Positions 26,803 through 35,975 of a stretch of 64,000 bases of DNA are shown piece after piece. Position 1 is the first letter of the stretch; every line of letters starts with the position of its first letter. Both the position numbers and the translations under genes were made by a program. The notes below the pieces were generated by a model that was given only the letters and a program-made list of their open reading frames with translations, was not told the DNA's origin and did no database searches. Source of the stretch: Agrobacterium arsenijevicii (GTDB lineage: Bacteria > Pseudomonadota > Alphaproteobacteria > Rhizobiales > Rhizobiaceae); the NCBI GenBank assembly GCA_000949895.1, contig JWIT01000017.1:1-64000 (forward strand). Direction: 5' to 3'.

Positions 26803-27926
26803 CCAATCTCCGCTCGCCCATGCCGGTCACGCAGGTGAGGCTGGGCACGATCATGGACCTGATAATTCAGGGCGTGCTGCATGAAGTAGCGCTGGTGTTC
26901 GCTACTTCCATCGACTTCAACACATCGGTCCGAGATCGCTATTGCATCCGTCGCAAGCGATACGATTTCCGCAAGTTTTTGAGCCTCTTCCAAGCTTGGC
27001 CGTCTGTGACACGCCCTGCAAATATTATGCTGTGTTTCGGGACAAATACCGCAGATCTCACTGATGCCGTAGTGACCGTTGTAGTCGGCCACTCCATGCG
27101 CAAAGGCTACCCCGCAAGACGTCTTCCTGAACAGGGGGGAACCGATGAAACGTGCGAGGACGCGCTTTTCGGTTTCGCTTGGCAAGATTTTGCGCCGAGC
27201 TACGTCCTCGTAAAGGTCAGGGACACCCGCCAAACGAAAATATTCGCGGATTTCCTCACGATAAAAGAGGCCCGTAAATACCGTGGCGTCGGCCAGATCC
27301 GCAAGTTTGCGAGCCCTAGCCATATGGGCGTCCGAGTCGTTCAGGCCAGAGATGATCGGCCGCCAGTACAAGATCTTTTTGGTCCGCACAGCATTGCAAG
27401 CAAGCACTTCGAGGGTGCGTTCGGCGATGGCGGAAGACACCGGCTCGACCCTGTCATCGTCAATCCCCGACCAGGTAACGAGGATTGTCAGCTTTATGTT
27501 CGACAGCGCCTCAAGTCGTTCGACGTCGGCCGGCGTCACCTTCCATCGTGTGATGACGAGCACCGGGTTCGAAAGGCCACGGCTGTCTAATGCCTCTAGC
27601 GTCCGGAAGAGATGATCCTTTACGCCCGGAAGAAACGGGTCGGTGGCGCGATTGAATATCTGAATGGGGGTTCGATGCGCTCGGAATGCCCAATGATCGA
27701 GGAGAACTTCGACAGCCACATAATCGTCAACGACCAAATGGGGACGCTTCATCTCAAAATTGTCGAATAGGTGACGAACACAATAGCCGCAATCCAGCGG
27801 ACAACCAACGATATGGTTGAGGCTTAGACCTGACTTTCGATAATCGATGAAATTTCTGAGGCTGTCTGGAAGGTTCGGCGGAGCGCGATGGACTGTTTTG
27901 CTGCGCACGGTGCTGATTGAAGCCAT
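26793..27926 (-). CDS. radical SAM enzyme, spore-photoproduct-lyase-like layout
   Basis: 377 residues with a strong GGAGGAACAG site. The iron-sulfur motif CPLDCGYC has the Cys42-x3-Cys46-x2-Cys49 spacing of radical SAM enzymes. A C-terminal cluster, ICGICPETQHNICRAC, adds four Cys (about 297-312) that could hold a zinc or extra cluster. It heads a minus-strand operon with the exonuclease and kinase genes and is divergent from the transglutaminase-like operon across 293 bases. The spore photoproduct lyase resemblance is an impression from the layout; the substrate is unknown. Confidence 0.8.
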   Translation of the reverse strand: MASISTVRSKTVHRAPPNLPDSLRNFIDYRKSGLSLNHIVGCPLDCGYCVRHLFDNFEMKRPHLVVDDYVAVEVLLDHWAFRAHRTPIQIFNRATDPFLPGVKDHLFRTLEALDSRGLSNPVLVITRWKVTPADVERLEALSNIKLTILVTWSGIDDDRVEPVSSAIAERTLEVLACNAVRTKKILYWRPIISGLNDSDAHMARARKLADLADATVFTGLFYREEIREYFRLAGVPDLYEDVARRKILPSETEKRVLARFIGSPLFRKTSCGVAFAHGVADYNGHYGISEICGICPETQHNICRACHRRPSLEEAQKLAEIVSLATDAIAISDRCVEVDGSSEHQRYFMQHALNYQVHDRAQPHLRDRHGRAEIGWK

Positions 27927-28219
27927 CTGTTCCTCCCACCTGCGCTACAACCCCACATTGGCTCACCTTGCCGAGTTGGACAAGTCCACTTGGGATTATT
28001 TCACCCCGAAGCGACAGGCCTGATACGGCGACTACGTTCAGAGCGTCGCGTGTGGGGCGGAGAGTTAAATGGAGCTCATTTAATCGGCATGCAAACCATC
28101 GATTGTAAAAAGGTGTTCGCAAACGCCGCCAAAATTCGATGTCAGGATGACTCTAGAAACCAGACGTGCAAGCTAGTTTGCAATAGATAGACAACTACCA
28201 GTATTGCAAGGGGGAGAAA

Positions 28220-28813
28220 ATGGGACAATCAAAACAACGCCTCGAATCCTATGAAATGGCGAAGCAAGCTCTTTTAGGCAGGTGCGATCCTGAAGCTCGT
28301 GTTGTTGCAGAAACCGCTATACGACTTTTCGACGGATTTATCCTTCCAAACCACTTTACTGGTGGCTGCTACCAAGTTTCCATGACGCTTCATCGCTTTC
28401 TCATGGAGACCCATCGTATCTCTACGGAAGTCGTCGTGGGCTATGTTAACGATGGGACCGACGATATTATGATCTCGCATGCCTGGCTGGACTACAATGG
28501 TAAAAAAATCGATTTGAACCTGCACGTCATGGCAAATCCCGATGCAACTAAACCTGGAGGTTTAATTGTTTTAGATCAGGTTCTTCGGCCAGGAGCGTTG
28601 ACTTACACGTACCATACCGAACGGACGGGAGCTTATCTCATTGCCGCGCACCGCTTGCTTTCTGACCCAGATCTTGGGGCAATTGCGAGACATAAGGAAG
28701 AGGAGCATCTGATCATGCAGGCGAGGAGCAAGAATCCCGCGTTGATGAAAGCATACATCGCCGCTGCGCCCACGGAGATCGGTTATGCCGCCATGACTGC
28801 TGCCCTCCGTTGA
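28220..28813 (+). CDS. transglutaminase/cysteine-protease-fold protein
   Basis: 197 residues with a GGGGGAG site. The order Cys50 (GGCYQV), His87 (ISHAWL) and Asp98 (KKIDLN) matches the Cys-His-Asp triad of transglutaminase-like peptidases. No signal peptide. First gene of a run with the deaminase (31 bases downstream) and the third gene. Such folds act as proteases or amide-transferring enzymes; as the first gene next to an antiphage deaminase it could modify or release the partner. The coupling with the deaminase is inferred from the gene order. Confidence 0.72.
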   Translation: MGQSKQRLESYEMAKQALLGRCDPEARVVAETAIRLFDGFILPNHFTGGCYQVSMTLHRFLMETHRISTEVVVGYVNDGTDDIMISHAWLDYNGKKIDLNLHVMANPDATKPGGLIVLDQVLRPGALTYTYHTERTGAYLIAAHRLLSDPDLGAIARHKEEEHLIMQARSKNPALMKAYIAAAPTEIGYAAMTAALR

Positions 28814-28844
28814 CGACTCCTCTATCTGCACAGGATCCATCTTG

Positions 28845-30467
28845 ATGAGCAATGTTACAGCCGCAATCTTCGGAGACGGCCAGCCGGCTAATGATGCCGC
28901 TGTCGATATCCTTCGCCGCTCTCGCTCACGAGAGCTCTTCTTCGCAGTTGTTGGTCCAGTAGGTGCGGGCGGATCACGGGTGATTGGCTCACTCACCAGA
29001 GTGGGAGAAGAGGCAGGCTATAAATGCGAGACTATCAAGGCGAGCCAGTTGATACGACAGTGGGCGACGGGCAACAATTTATCGAACAATCTCCCCTTGG
29101 AGAAAACGCTAACTGTCGTCGAACGCCTGCAGGACCTTGGCGATGAGATCAGGAGTCGGGATCCGGCTGCAGTCGCTCGCCAAGTGATGCGCGAAATCGC
29201 TCGCAAGCGTGCCGATGCTCGTAACGTCACATACGTGCAGGGCGAGGCTGTTTTACCCGACGACGCAAAACGGATTTATCTGATTGATTCAATTCGACAT
29301 CCCGCCGAAGTCAACCTCCTGAGGCGTACTTACGGCAATTCTTTTGCGCTTGTTGCTGTCGTCTGCGAGGAAAAAGAGCGCACTGAGAGGATACTGGGGA
29401 AGTATTTCACCAAACCAGAAGCCCTAAAGAATGACAATGTTGCCCGTGTGAACGAATTTGTTAAACGAGATGCCGACGATATTACCAGAAAACACGGACA
29501 GCACGTCACTGAGGCATTTTACGAAGCAGATTTCTTTGTCGACAACACCGCGCAGGATAGCGAAGACAAACAACGTCTATTGGATGATATGTGCGGGCGT
29601 TTGGTGGATATAATCTCGCATTCGAAGGTCGTCCGGCCCTCGATAGAGGAGACCGCGATGCACCACGCCCATTCGGCCAGAGTGCGTAGCGCTTGCATGT
29701 CACGTCAGGTCGGCGCGGCCTTGCTGGACGGAGATGGCACGGTCGTTGCGACTGGAGCCAACGAGGTACCAGCGGCTGGCGGTGGCGTTTATGGCGAAGT
29801 AGGCGGTGCTAGCAATAGGCTTCATGACGAAAGATGCGTATTCCGTGCGACGAAATATTGTAGCAGCAACCGGGAGCAAAATAGGATCATCGAAGAGCTA
29901 ATTTCGGCCATTCCGCAATTGGCCGCTGTCGTGGACAGGAAGCAATTAGCAGCGGATCTCCGGCGAACCTCGGTTGGCGGCCTCATTGAGTTTTCACGAG
30001 CGGTCCATGCAGAGATGGACGCTCTTCTATCGGCTGGCCGGGAAGGGGTTTCGACCGTTGGAACACGCCTATTTGTGACAACCTTTCCATGTCATTACTG
30101 CGCGCGTCACATCGTAAGCGCGGGCGTCTATGAAGTGCAGTACATCGAACCGTATCCAAAGAGCCTTGCGACGAGCCTCCACAGCGACGCTATCGAAATC
30201 GATGAGTCCAAGTGGTCGCCGCCCGATCGACAATCGATGGCGGAAGAGCGCAAGTCCAAACGTACGGAAGATGCGACGCCGGGCAAAGTTCTTTTCAAGC
30301 CATTTGTCGGTGTCGCGCCGCGGCTCTACCTGCGAGCGTTTGAGAAAACCTGGCGTTTAAAAGATAAGGAGACTGGCGAATTTAAGATGGAGCCTCCCGA
30401 ATGGGGTGACGAATGGTCCTCTTTGACGTTAGGATATCCTGAACTAGAAGCGGTGTTGACAAAGTGA
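28845..30467 (+). CDS. DcdV/AvcD-like kinase-deaminase, nucleotide-depleting defence enzyme
   Basis: 540 residues from the ATG at 28845 (AGGA upstream). The N-terminus has a kinase-type P-loop region VVGPVGAGGS at about 35-44; the last Lys of the Walker A is missing. The C-terminal half is a zinc-dependent deaminase: HAEMDAL with His388 and Glu390, and PCHYC with Cys416 and Cys419. This two-domain plan and length match DcdV/AvcD, which converts dCTP/dCMP to dUTP/dUMP during infection to starve phage. Classical loci include a small RNA antitoxin, but no gap for it lies directly upstream. Confidence 0.86.
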   Translation: MSNVTAAIFGDGQPANDAAVDILRRSRSRELFFAVVGPVGAGGSRVIGSLTRVGEEAGYKCETIKASQLIRQWATGNNLSNNLPLEKTLTVVERLQDLGDEIRSRDPAAVARQVMREIARKRADARNVTYVQGEAVLPDDAKRIYLIDSIRHPAEVNLLRRTYGNSFALVAVVCEEKERTERILGKYFTKPEALKNDNVARVNEFVKRDADDITRKHGQHVTEAFYEADFFVDNTAQDSEDKQRLLDDMCGRLVDIISHSKVVRPSIEETAMHHAHSARVRSACMSRQVGAALLDGDGTVVATGANEVPAAGGGVYGEVGGASNRLHDERCVFRATKYCSSNREQNRIIEELISAIPQLAAVVDRKQLAADLRRTSVGGLIEFSRAVHAEMDALLSAGREGVSTVGTRLFVTTFPCHYCARHIVSAGVYEVQYIEPYPKSLATSLHSDAIEIDESKWSPPDRQSMAEERKSKRTEDATPGKVLFKPFVGVAPRLYLRAFEKTWRLKDKETGEFKMEPPEWGDEWSSLTLGYPELEAVLTK

Positions 30468-31009
30468 ATAAACGGCCACCTCACATTCGTTTAGTCGATA
30501 TTTTGCCTGGGCCGGTGGCGACAGCGGAGTCATCGCCACGAGCGACTGTGGGTAAGCGGCGCGTCGTCAAGGGCGAGCAGCTTAAGTTCAACCTAGATGG
30601 CTCGCACGAAGAAAAGCGTGTGATGCTTGTGCCGATGAACAATATGCACGGCCAGAGGTTTGCAGAGCTCGTTAGCAACCTCAGACCCAAGGTCGTTCTG
30701 GACATGCGACACGCGATCAGATTCGACCTTCCGGGTACAAATCGCAGTCATATCTTTGCGCATTTCTCCCACTTTGAAGCATTTTATACGACAGCGAGCC
30801 TACCTTGGCACGAGTTTAACTCGGCGGACTTTATGCTCGACCGTGGAACGCTCTCTCAAAGGCTTCATCACGAGATTCTCGAACGACCAGAGGATTGCAT
30901 CCTGATCCTGCTTCCTGAATCTATGCATGCGAAGTGGCTAAGGACCTACCTTAACCGCAGGCTCTCAGAGTCCGCGAAAACCGATTGGCATATTGAAGAG
31001 ATTTTGTAG
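30464..31009 (+). CDS. unknown protein co-encoded with the deaminase
   Basis: 181 residues from a GTG overlapping the deaminase stop. The mid-region alternates strand and helix (VVLDMRHAIRF, ILILLPES) in a Rossmann-like way, reminiscent of DUF488-like proteins, but I could not match a motif. It has no Cys and no signal peptide. The overlap implies production at fixed ratio with the deaminase, so it may be a regulatory subunit or a second effector. Function unknown. Confidence 0.65.
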   Translation: MNKRPPHIRLVDILPGPVATAESSPRATVGKRRVVKGEQLKFNLDGSHEEKRVMLVPMNNMHGQRFAELVSNLRPKVVLDMRHAIRFDLPGTNRSHIFAHFSHFEAFYTTASLPWHEFNSADFMLDRGTLSQRLHHEILERPEDCILILLPESMHAKWLRTYLNRRLSESAKTDWHIEEIL

Positions 31010-31043
31010 TTGGCGACAATTTAAGGTAATTCCCAGGCCTGAG

Positions 31044-31985
31044 TTAGGCCTGCCCGCCGATGCCACTGCGGTCATGCTTTTGCACGTCAGGAAAATTTAA
31101 AACCCTCAAGGGAAGATTTGTCACGGCGGCATCTGAGGGCCTTAAGCGCATATGATCAAGTATATATGGGACCATCGCCTGACGGGGGTAGATTTCGACC
31201 GTGAAGCCCAACTTCGTGTTGGACATACCAAATTCCCGTGCCGTTATTTCGGCCTGGCCGTTCGACAGATGTTTGGCGAGACCGATAACCACCTTTACGC
31301 GATTATGCCATTTGTCATCACGCGGCGGTACCGTGGGTGCATCTACCTGTGTTGCACCAAGAATGCGGGCAATCGCTAGATCTCGAAACGCCGTATGACG
31401 CTCATCCCATCCTCTTACCAGCCAGCGATGCCCTGTATAAATTAGTGCAGATGGCCAGAACAGACGCTCAACCGAATGTGGCGTTCTCATCGATTGGTAG
31501 CTGACAGCAATCGCCCGCCCCGCGGTAAGTGCACGACACACAGTGGCAAGCAGGTCCCGATCGATCGTTGCCGACAGGCCTTGGACGATCTCAACTGACG
31601 GAGTGAACCCTAGGAGCCGCGCCCGCTCACCCTCTGCCAGGGTCGCGGTAGCGGCAAGCATATCCAAGGTTGTGTCTGTATCACTGCCGAATACCGGGGC
31701 AAATGACTCGCTGGCGCGGAAACACTTCTCAACCACATCGTAAACGAGGTTGGCCGGCGCCATTTCTCGGTATCGCTGAAAATCCAAGGTGACATGGCTA
31801 ACGCTGACATCAAAAGTTGCCGCCACCGCGCGCCGGCCAATCTGACCGGTCCAGAGCGCCGCCTTTTCAATGAAGTGGAGCCGGCGCAACTGTTCAGCAG
31901 CGGGCGGCGCGCCCTGCTCTTTACGGGGCCGACCCCGACTGGACCGCGTCTGCGAAATCGTTGATTTTCGACTTAGATTGACCAT
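31044..31985 (-). CDS. BrxR/CapW-like WYL-domain repressor
   Basis: About 313 residues from the ATG at 31985 (the open frame runs to 32090 with a poorly conserved-looking N-terminus). The N-terminal winged helix (ATFDVSVSHVTLDFQRYR) is followed by a WYL domain (AIAVSYQSMRTPHSVERLFWPSALIYTGHRWLV region) and a C-terminal helix-strand WCX part. This layout matches BrxR/CapW repressors, which silence adjacent defence operons until infection. It is divergent from the methylase/nuclease pair and shares their promoter region, so regulation of that pair is likely. Confidence 0.85.
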   Translation of the reverse strand: MVNLSRKSTISQTRSSRGRPRKEQGAPPAAEQLRRLHFIEKAALWTGQIGRRAVAATFDVSVSHVTLDFQRYREMAPANLVYDVVEKCFRASESFAPVFGSDTDTTLDMLAATATLAEGERARLLGFTPSVEIVQGLSATIDRDLLATVCRALTAGRAIAVSYQSMRTPHSVERLFWPSALIYTGHRWLVRGWDERHTAFRDLAIARILGATQVDAPTVPPRDDKWHNRVKVVIGLAKHLSNGQAEITAREFGMSNTKLGFTVEIYPRQAMVPYILDHMRLRPSDAAVTNLPLRVLNFPDVQKHDRSGIGGQA

Positions 31986-32044
31986 CGATTTTATAATGAC
32001 AAATAGTTTAAAACTGTCTATCATTTTTTTAAGGATATTGGCGC

Positions 32045-35000
32045 TTGATTGATGCGCACGTAAGACGTGAGGCGATGGATAAAGCTGCAAACTTGACCGG
32101 ACCTTGGCTGGCGGATCTGGGCTATGCCAGGGTCAGCGGAGCGATGGTGCGGGAAGGTGACCCTGCCGTTGATATGCATCCGTTCGCGCCTGAATTAAGG
32201 GCAATCTTCGAAACGAATGGCGGCTCATCCTGTGACGCGGTCGTGTGCATCGATCGAGTGCCGACGGTATGCTTGGTGGATTGTGAGCGCCTCAGTAAAG
32301 AAGACAGCGAACGTCGCCATCAATTGCGCGCGTTCTGTGAACGCCTTTGGAACCAGAATCTTGCCCGTGTTGTTATGGTAACCAATGTTGATTGGTTGGA
32401 AGCGTGGTCAGTCGACAATCCAGACGCCGAACCTCGACGCTATAATCTTTCAGACCGCAAAGACGCCGCCGAAACTTGGTCGATTGCAGGCCTCCTCAAT
32501 GGCGAAGCTCTTCGCAGCCGCGACCACTGGTTCGATCCGCACAAGCGCGTTGACAAGATACTATTAGACAACATTCTTATGCTGGTCGGGAAGCTGGCGG
32601 GCTGTGGCCAGGAGCCTGCAGCTGCCCGAAGATTAGTTGCTCGTCTGATCTTCATTACCTATCTGGAAGATCGCGCTATTATTGGAGAAACCTACAGGGA
32701 ACTTCGCAAGGTCCGCCCGCTTTTTGAAATTGTCGCTGACCGCGACCGGTCTAGTCTTCGTCACCTCATCAGGAAACTACGTGGCGATTTCAACGGTGAC
32801 TTTCTCTCCTCAGCAGAGGGTGAACCAGGGTGGGAAAACCTCTCCGATGAAGCTTTCGAATGGATTGAGCAATTCCTCAGCCGAACATCGCTCCGCACCG
32901 GACAAGCAAGCTTTTGGCGTTATGATTTTAGCCAGATCCCAATCGAGTTGATTGCAAGTATCTACGAAACGTTTCTATCCTCGAAAGACGAAGCGTCGGA
33001 TGCTCCCTCATCAGACCGATCCAAGAGGAAGCAGGGCGCCTATTACACGCCCAAACTGCTAGCTGACTGGGTCGTTGACCTTGCGGTCAGCGATCGCGAT
33101 GTGTTGAAGGAGAGAATTTTCGACGGGGCATGCGGATCCGGCATGTTGCTGACTGCGGCGTTTAGAAAGATCATACGCGCTTCCGAGATACGCAATGCTC
33201 GAGAAGGGCGGCCCGCGGAAGTAGATTTTAAAGCGCGGCAGAAACTGTTGCTTGACCACATATTCGGGGGCGACGTCGACGACGACGCTTGTCAGCTTAC
33301 GGCATTTAGTCTCTATCTCGCGCTCCTGGCAGATCTCAATCCTCGGGATCTGTCTGTGTTGCGGCGCGGCGGCCATAAGCTCCCACCACTCGGTGAAAAC
33401 ATAAGGCGCGGCGCTAACGGCGACTTCTTTGGCCGAGACAGTGAAACATTCAATCGCGAGCGCTATACGATCTTCCTGTCCAACCCTCCATGGCGTGAAC
33501 TGCGACCTGAAGAGCCTGCATCCTTAGCCGTAGAGGATTGGCGCAACAGGCAGGAAAAGCCAACTCCACACGTGCCTAAACGCCAGATAGCCACAGCCTT
33601 CGCACTTGGCGCAGCTGATACGCTGATGGAAGGCGGCCGGGTGGCGCTGATCCTTCCCGTGACACCATTCGTGTCCGGCGACGCCACCCAGCGCGACTTC
33701 CGTGGACATCTGCTAGGCCGGTACAAAATTGAGAAAATAATCAACTTCTCGGATATGCGTCGGCTTATATTTGCCGACGCGGTTCATCCCTTTATCGTTC
33801 TAATCGCATCAGTACGTGACCGATCTGAGCGCTTTCAAAGCGTAGAGCGGGAAAGCTTTGAGTATTGGACGCCTAAGACTGACATCGCTCTCGCATTCGG
33901 TCGGCTGGCCATTCATGGCGGTGACCGGACGCAATTGCCTGCCGCCGCTCTTTTGAGTGACGAAAGTCAGTTGACAATGCGCTATTGGGGATCGAGCCCC
34001 GATGTCGCGCTGCTGCAACGACTGAAGCGGCGTGGGAGCATCAAAGATCTCATAAAATCAGGCTGGATGGACGCCAAGGGATTCCACGCCCGCGACGAGG
34101 ACCGCCGTAGGCCACCAGAAACTTGGTATACTGATGTCCCTGAATGGATGGCGAAATCCGGGTTCCTTTCAGCAACTGCGCTGCCTCGGGATGTTCCATT
34201 TGTTGCCGCCGAAAGTCTGATTCCGTTCCCGCTCGACCAGATCGCACGCGTCCCTGAGCGGCGCCTTTTTGAGGGACCGCGTGTTTTGTGGACGGATGGT
34301 GCGCATCCGGAAGGTGGCGTGAAGGCGGTTTATGCGGAAAAGTTGTTTAGCTACCAGCATTCGCTCGCTGTTCTCTCGGCGCCCAACACAGTGGACGGAC
34401 GGCTCACCGCACGCTTCCTGACGGTCTATCTTCGTTCGCCTATGGGTCTTTGGTTATTGTTGCTGTTGAGTGGAAGTGTCGCTTCAGAGCGTCCGAAGTT
34501 GCACGTCAGAGAGGCGCTAGATTGGCCTTTTTGGTCGCTTGAGCGCCACCCGGCGCGAGAGCGCGCACGGGCTATAATGATCGAGGTAGATCAGACTCTG
34601 GCAAGCGTGGAAGCTGAACCATTGCTCGCGCAGCCGCACCAGTGGTCTGCCGTTCAGAACCATCTCAATCGTCTCGTCTACGAGTATTTCGCTTTGAGCG
34701 ACGACGAAATCGCGATGATTGAGGAATTGGCTACTTTCGTAGGACCGGCGCTGCAGCCGAGCAGCTTGAACCACAACGCATTGTCCAAGCCACTGAGAGA
34801 AGCACCCTCGATCGCCCACTTAAGTGAATATGCAAACGCACTATCGAACACTCTCCTTGCATGGCGGGACGCGACGGGCGGTTCCGGAGATATTTCAGTA
34901 CGGACGTGGACAGGCAATACAGTACCGCTGGGCGCGGCTATCATCACGCTTGGAAACCCCGATGAGAAGAACCGCATCGGCGACGATTCCATTATTGAGG

Positions 35001-35206
35001 AACTGTCGGCCTCCTTGAATAAGGTGGCGTCTTATTCAGCTGAGAGTTTTTTGACGATTCCTGATGTGGCCGTAATTGATGGGAACAGAATCTTTCTGGT
35101 GAAGCCTTTGGTTATGCGCTTTTGGATGCGTCGGTGTGCTGTCGAGGATGCCAATCAATTGGCGATACAGTTGCAGGCGCTTTCACGGATACGGATGCAA
35201 GCATGA
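32045..35206 (+). CDS. N-6 adenine DNA methylase, Eco57I/PglX-like
   Basis: 1053 residues from a TTG with AAGGA about 9 bases upstream (an ATG at 32075 is an alternative). AdoMet motif I DGACGSGML near residue 360 and the catalytic NPPW in FLSNPPW near 480 define an adenine-N6 methylase; KRKQGAYYTP before motif I is typical of type I/IIG/BREX methylases. The C-terminal 500 residues are a target-recognition-like region with no nuclease motif. It overlaps the downstream PD-(D/E)XK nuclease by 4 bases (ATGA), and a WYL repressor is divergent. It acts as modification subunit of a restriction or BREX-like system. Confidence 0.88.
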   Translation: MIDAHVRREAMDKAANLTGPWLADLGYARVSGAMVREGDPAVDMHPFAPELRAIFETNGGSSCDAVVCIDRVPTVCLVDCERLSKEDSERRHQLRAFCERLWNQNLARVVMVTNVDWLEAWSVDNPDAEPRRYNLSDRKDAAETWSIAGLLNGEALRSRDHWFDPHKRVDKILLDNILMLVGKLAGCGQEPAAARRLVARLIFITYLEDRAIIGETYRELRKVRPLFEIVADRDRSSLRHLIRKLRGDFNGDFLSSAEGEPGWENLSDEAFEWIEQFLSRTSLRTGQASFWRYDFSQIPIELIASIYETFLSSKDEASDAPSSDRSKRKQGAYYTPKLLADWVVDLAVSDRDVLKERIFDGACGSGMLLTAAFRKIIRASEIRNAREGRPAEVDFKARQKLLLDHIFGGDVDDDACQLTAFSLYLALLADLNPRDLSVLRRGGHKLPPLGENIRRGANGDFFGRDSETFNRERYTIFLSNPPWRELRPEEPASLAVEDWRNRQEKPTPHVPKRQIATAFALGAADTLMEGGRVALILPVTPFVSGDATQRDFRGHLLGRYKIEKIINFSDMRRLIFADAVHPFIVLIASVRDRSERFQSVERESFEYWTPKTDIALAFGRLAIHGGDRTQLPAAALLSDESQLTMRYWGSSPDVALLQRLKRRGSIKDLIKSGWMDAKGFHARDEDRRRPPETWYTDVPEWMAKSGFLSATALPRDVPFVAAESLIPFPLDQIARVPERRLFEGPRVLWTDGAHPEGGVKAVYAEKLFSYQHSLAVLSAPNTVDGRLTARFLTVYLRSPMGLWLLLLLSGSVASERPKLHVREALDWPFWSLERHPARERARAIMIEVDQTLASVEAEPLLAQPHQWSAVQNHLNRLVYEYFALSDDEIAMIEELATFVGPALQPSSLNHNALSKPLREAPSIAHLSEYANALSNTLLAWRDATGGSGDISVRTWTGNTVPLGAAIITLGNPDEKNRIGDDSIIEELSASLNKVASYSAESFLTIPDVAVIDGNRIFLVKPLVMRFWMRRCAVEDANQLAIQLQALSRIRMQA

Positions 35207-35910
35207 CCGAGTTGATTGGCTCACAGGATGTTTCACAGTGGGCCTATCTGGTTCGGCGCCCGCCCTCGTCAAGTGTTTTGCAATACCTAGTGGCGCGTTG
35301 GCAGGAATACGAACAGCTCTATTCCGACAAGGGTGCACCGCTATCAAGCAGAACCGAACCAGAGCTTACCGAAGGACTGGGAGCGTTCCTTACTGCTCAA
35401 CTAGAAGCCGGCCTCCAACCCTTCGATGGGGAATTTTTTGCCGAACTTAGCCGTTTCGATCTGGCCCCCGACGGCAAGCGCATCATTATTGGGCGTTCGG
35501 ATATCGAATGGCGTCTTTTTGGCACGCCCAACTTCGTCGTTGAGTTCAAGGTCATTGGTGGTGGACGTCCCGCTAAAGCGTATATTGTCGATGGAATGGT
35601 CCGCTTCGTAGACGGACGCTATGGCCACCGCTCATCAGAGGGAGCCATGTGGGCATTCTTCCGGCCCGGCTCCAGCGAAGTGGCAACCGACGTCGAGGCT
35701 TTGATCGACCTTCATACGGTCCCGCTGCGATGCGAAGTTGAAAATGGTTCTCATCGGATCGCTCCTTCGCAACTCGCGCCGGGCACTGCGGCCTTTGATT
35801 CTTTGCATAAGCGGGATCCTATCGCTCCAACAATTCGGATCGCGCACATCTTTGTCCAGATCGGTGCGCGCGCAGCACCGGAGGAACACGGCGATAGCAT
35901 CGGAAGCTGA
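35203..35910 (+). CDS. PD-(D/E)XK nuclease partner of the methylase
   Basis: 235 residues from the ATG at 35203, which overlaps the methylase stop. A nuclease core is visible: GRSDIEWR followed by NFVVEFKVIGGG, giving the Asp and Glu-x-Lys of the PD-(D/E)XK fold. The C-terminus is strand rich. The obligate overlap with the methylase argues for a restriction subunit. The short length means target recognition must come from the methylase. Inference: the pair is a two-subunit restriction-modification system controlled by the divergent WYL repressor. Confidence 0.78.
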   Translation: MTELIGSQDVSQWAYLVRRPPSSSVLQYLVARWQEYEQLYSDKGAPLSSRTEPELTEGLGAFLTAQLEAGLQPFDGEFFAELSRFDLAPDGKRIIIGRSDIEWRLFGTPNFVVEFKVIGGGRPAKAYIVDGMVRFVDGRYGHRSSEGAMWAFFRPGSSEVATDVEALIDLHTVPLRCEVENGSHRIAPSQLAPGTAAFDSLHKRDPIAPTIRIAHIFVQIGARAAPEEHGDSIGS

Positions 35911-35975
35911 AATGCAAGCCATCCACCAATGTGTGGGTCAAAAAATAGGTCGCGTATATTCGGTAGTTCGCTCGT

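Noticed and set aside
27927..28219. Candidate AvcI-like RNA antitoxin
   Set aside because: No convincing promoter-terminator pair; the deaminase gene is directly preceded by another gene, so no RNA is called.
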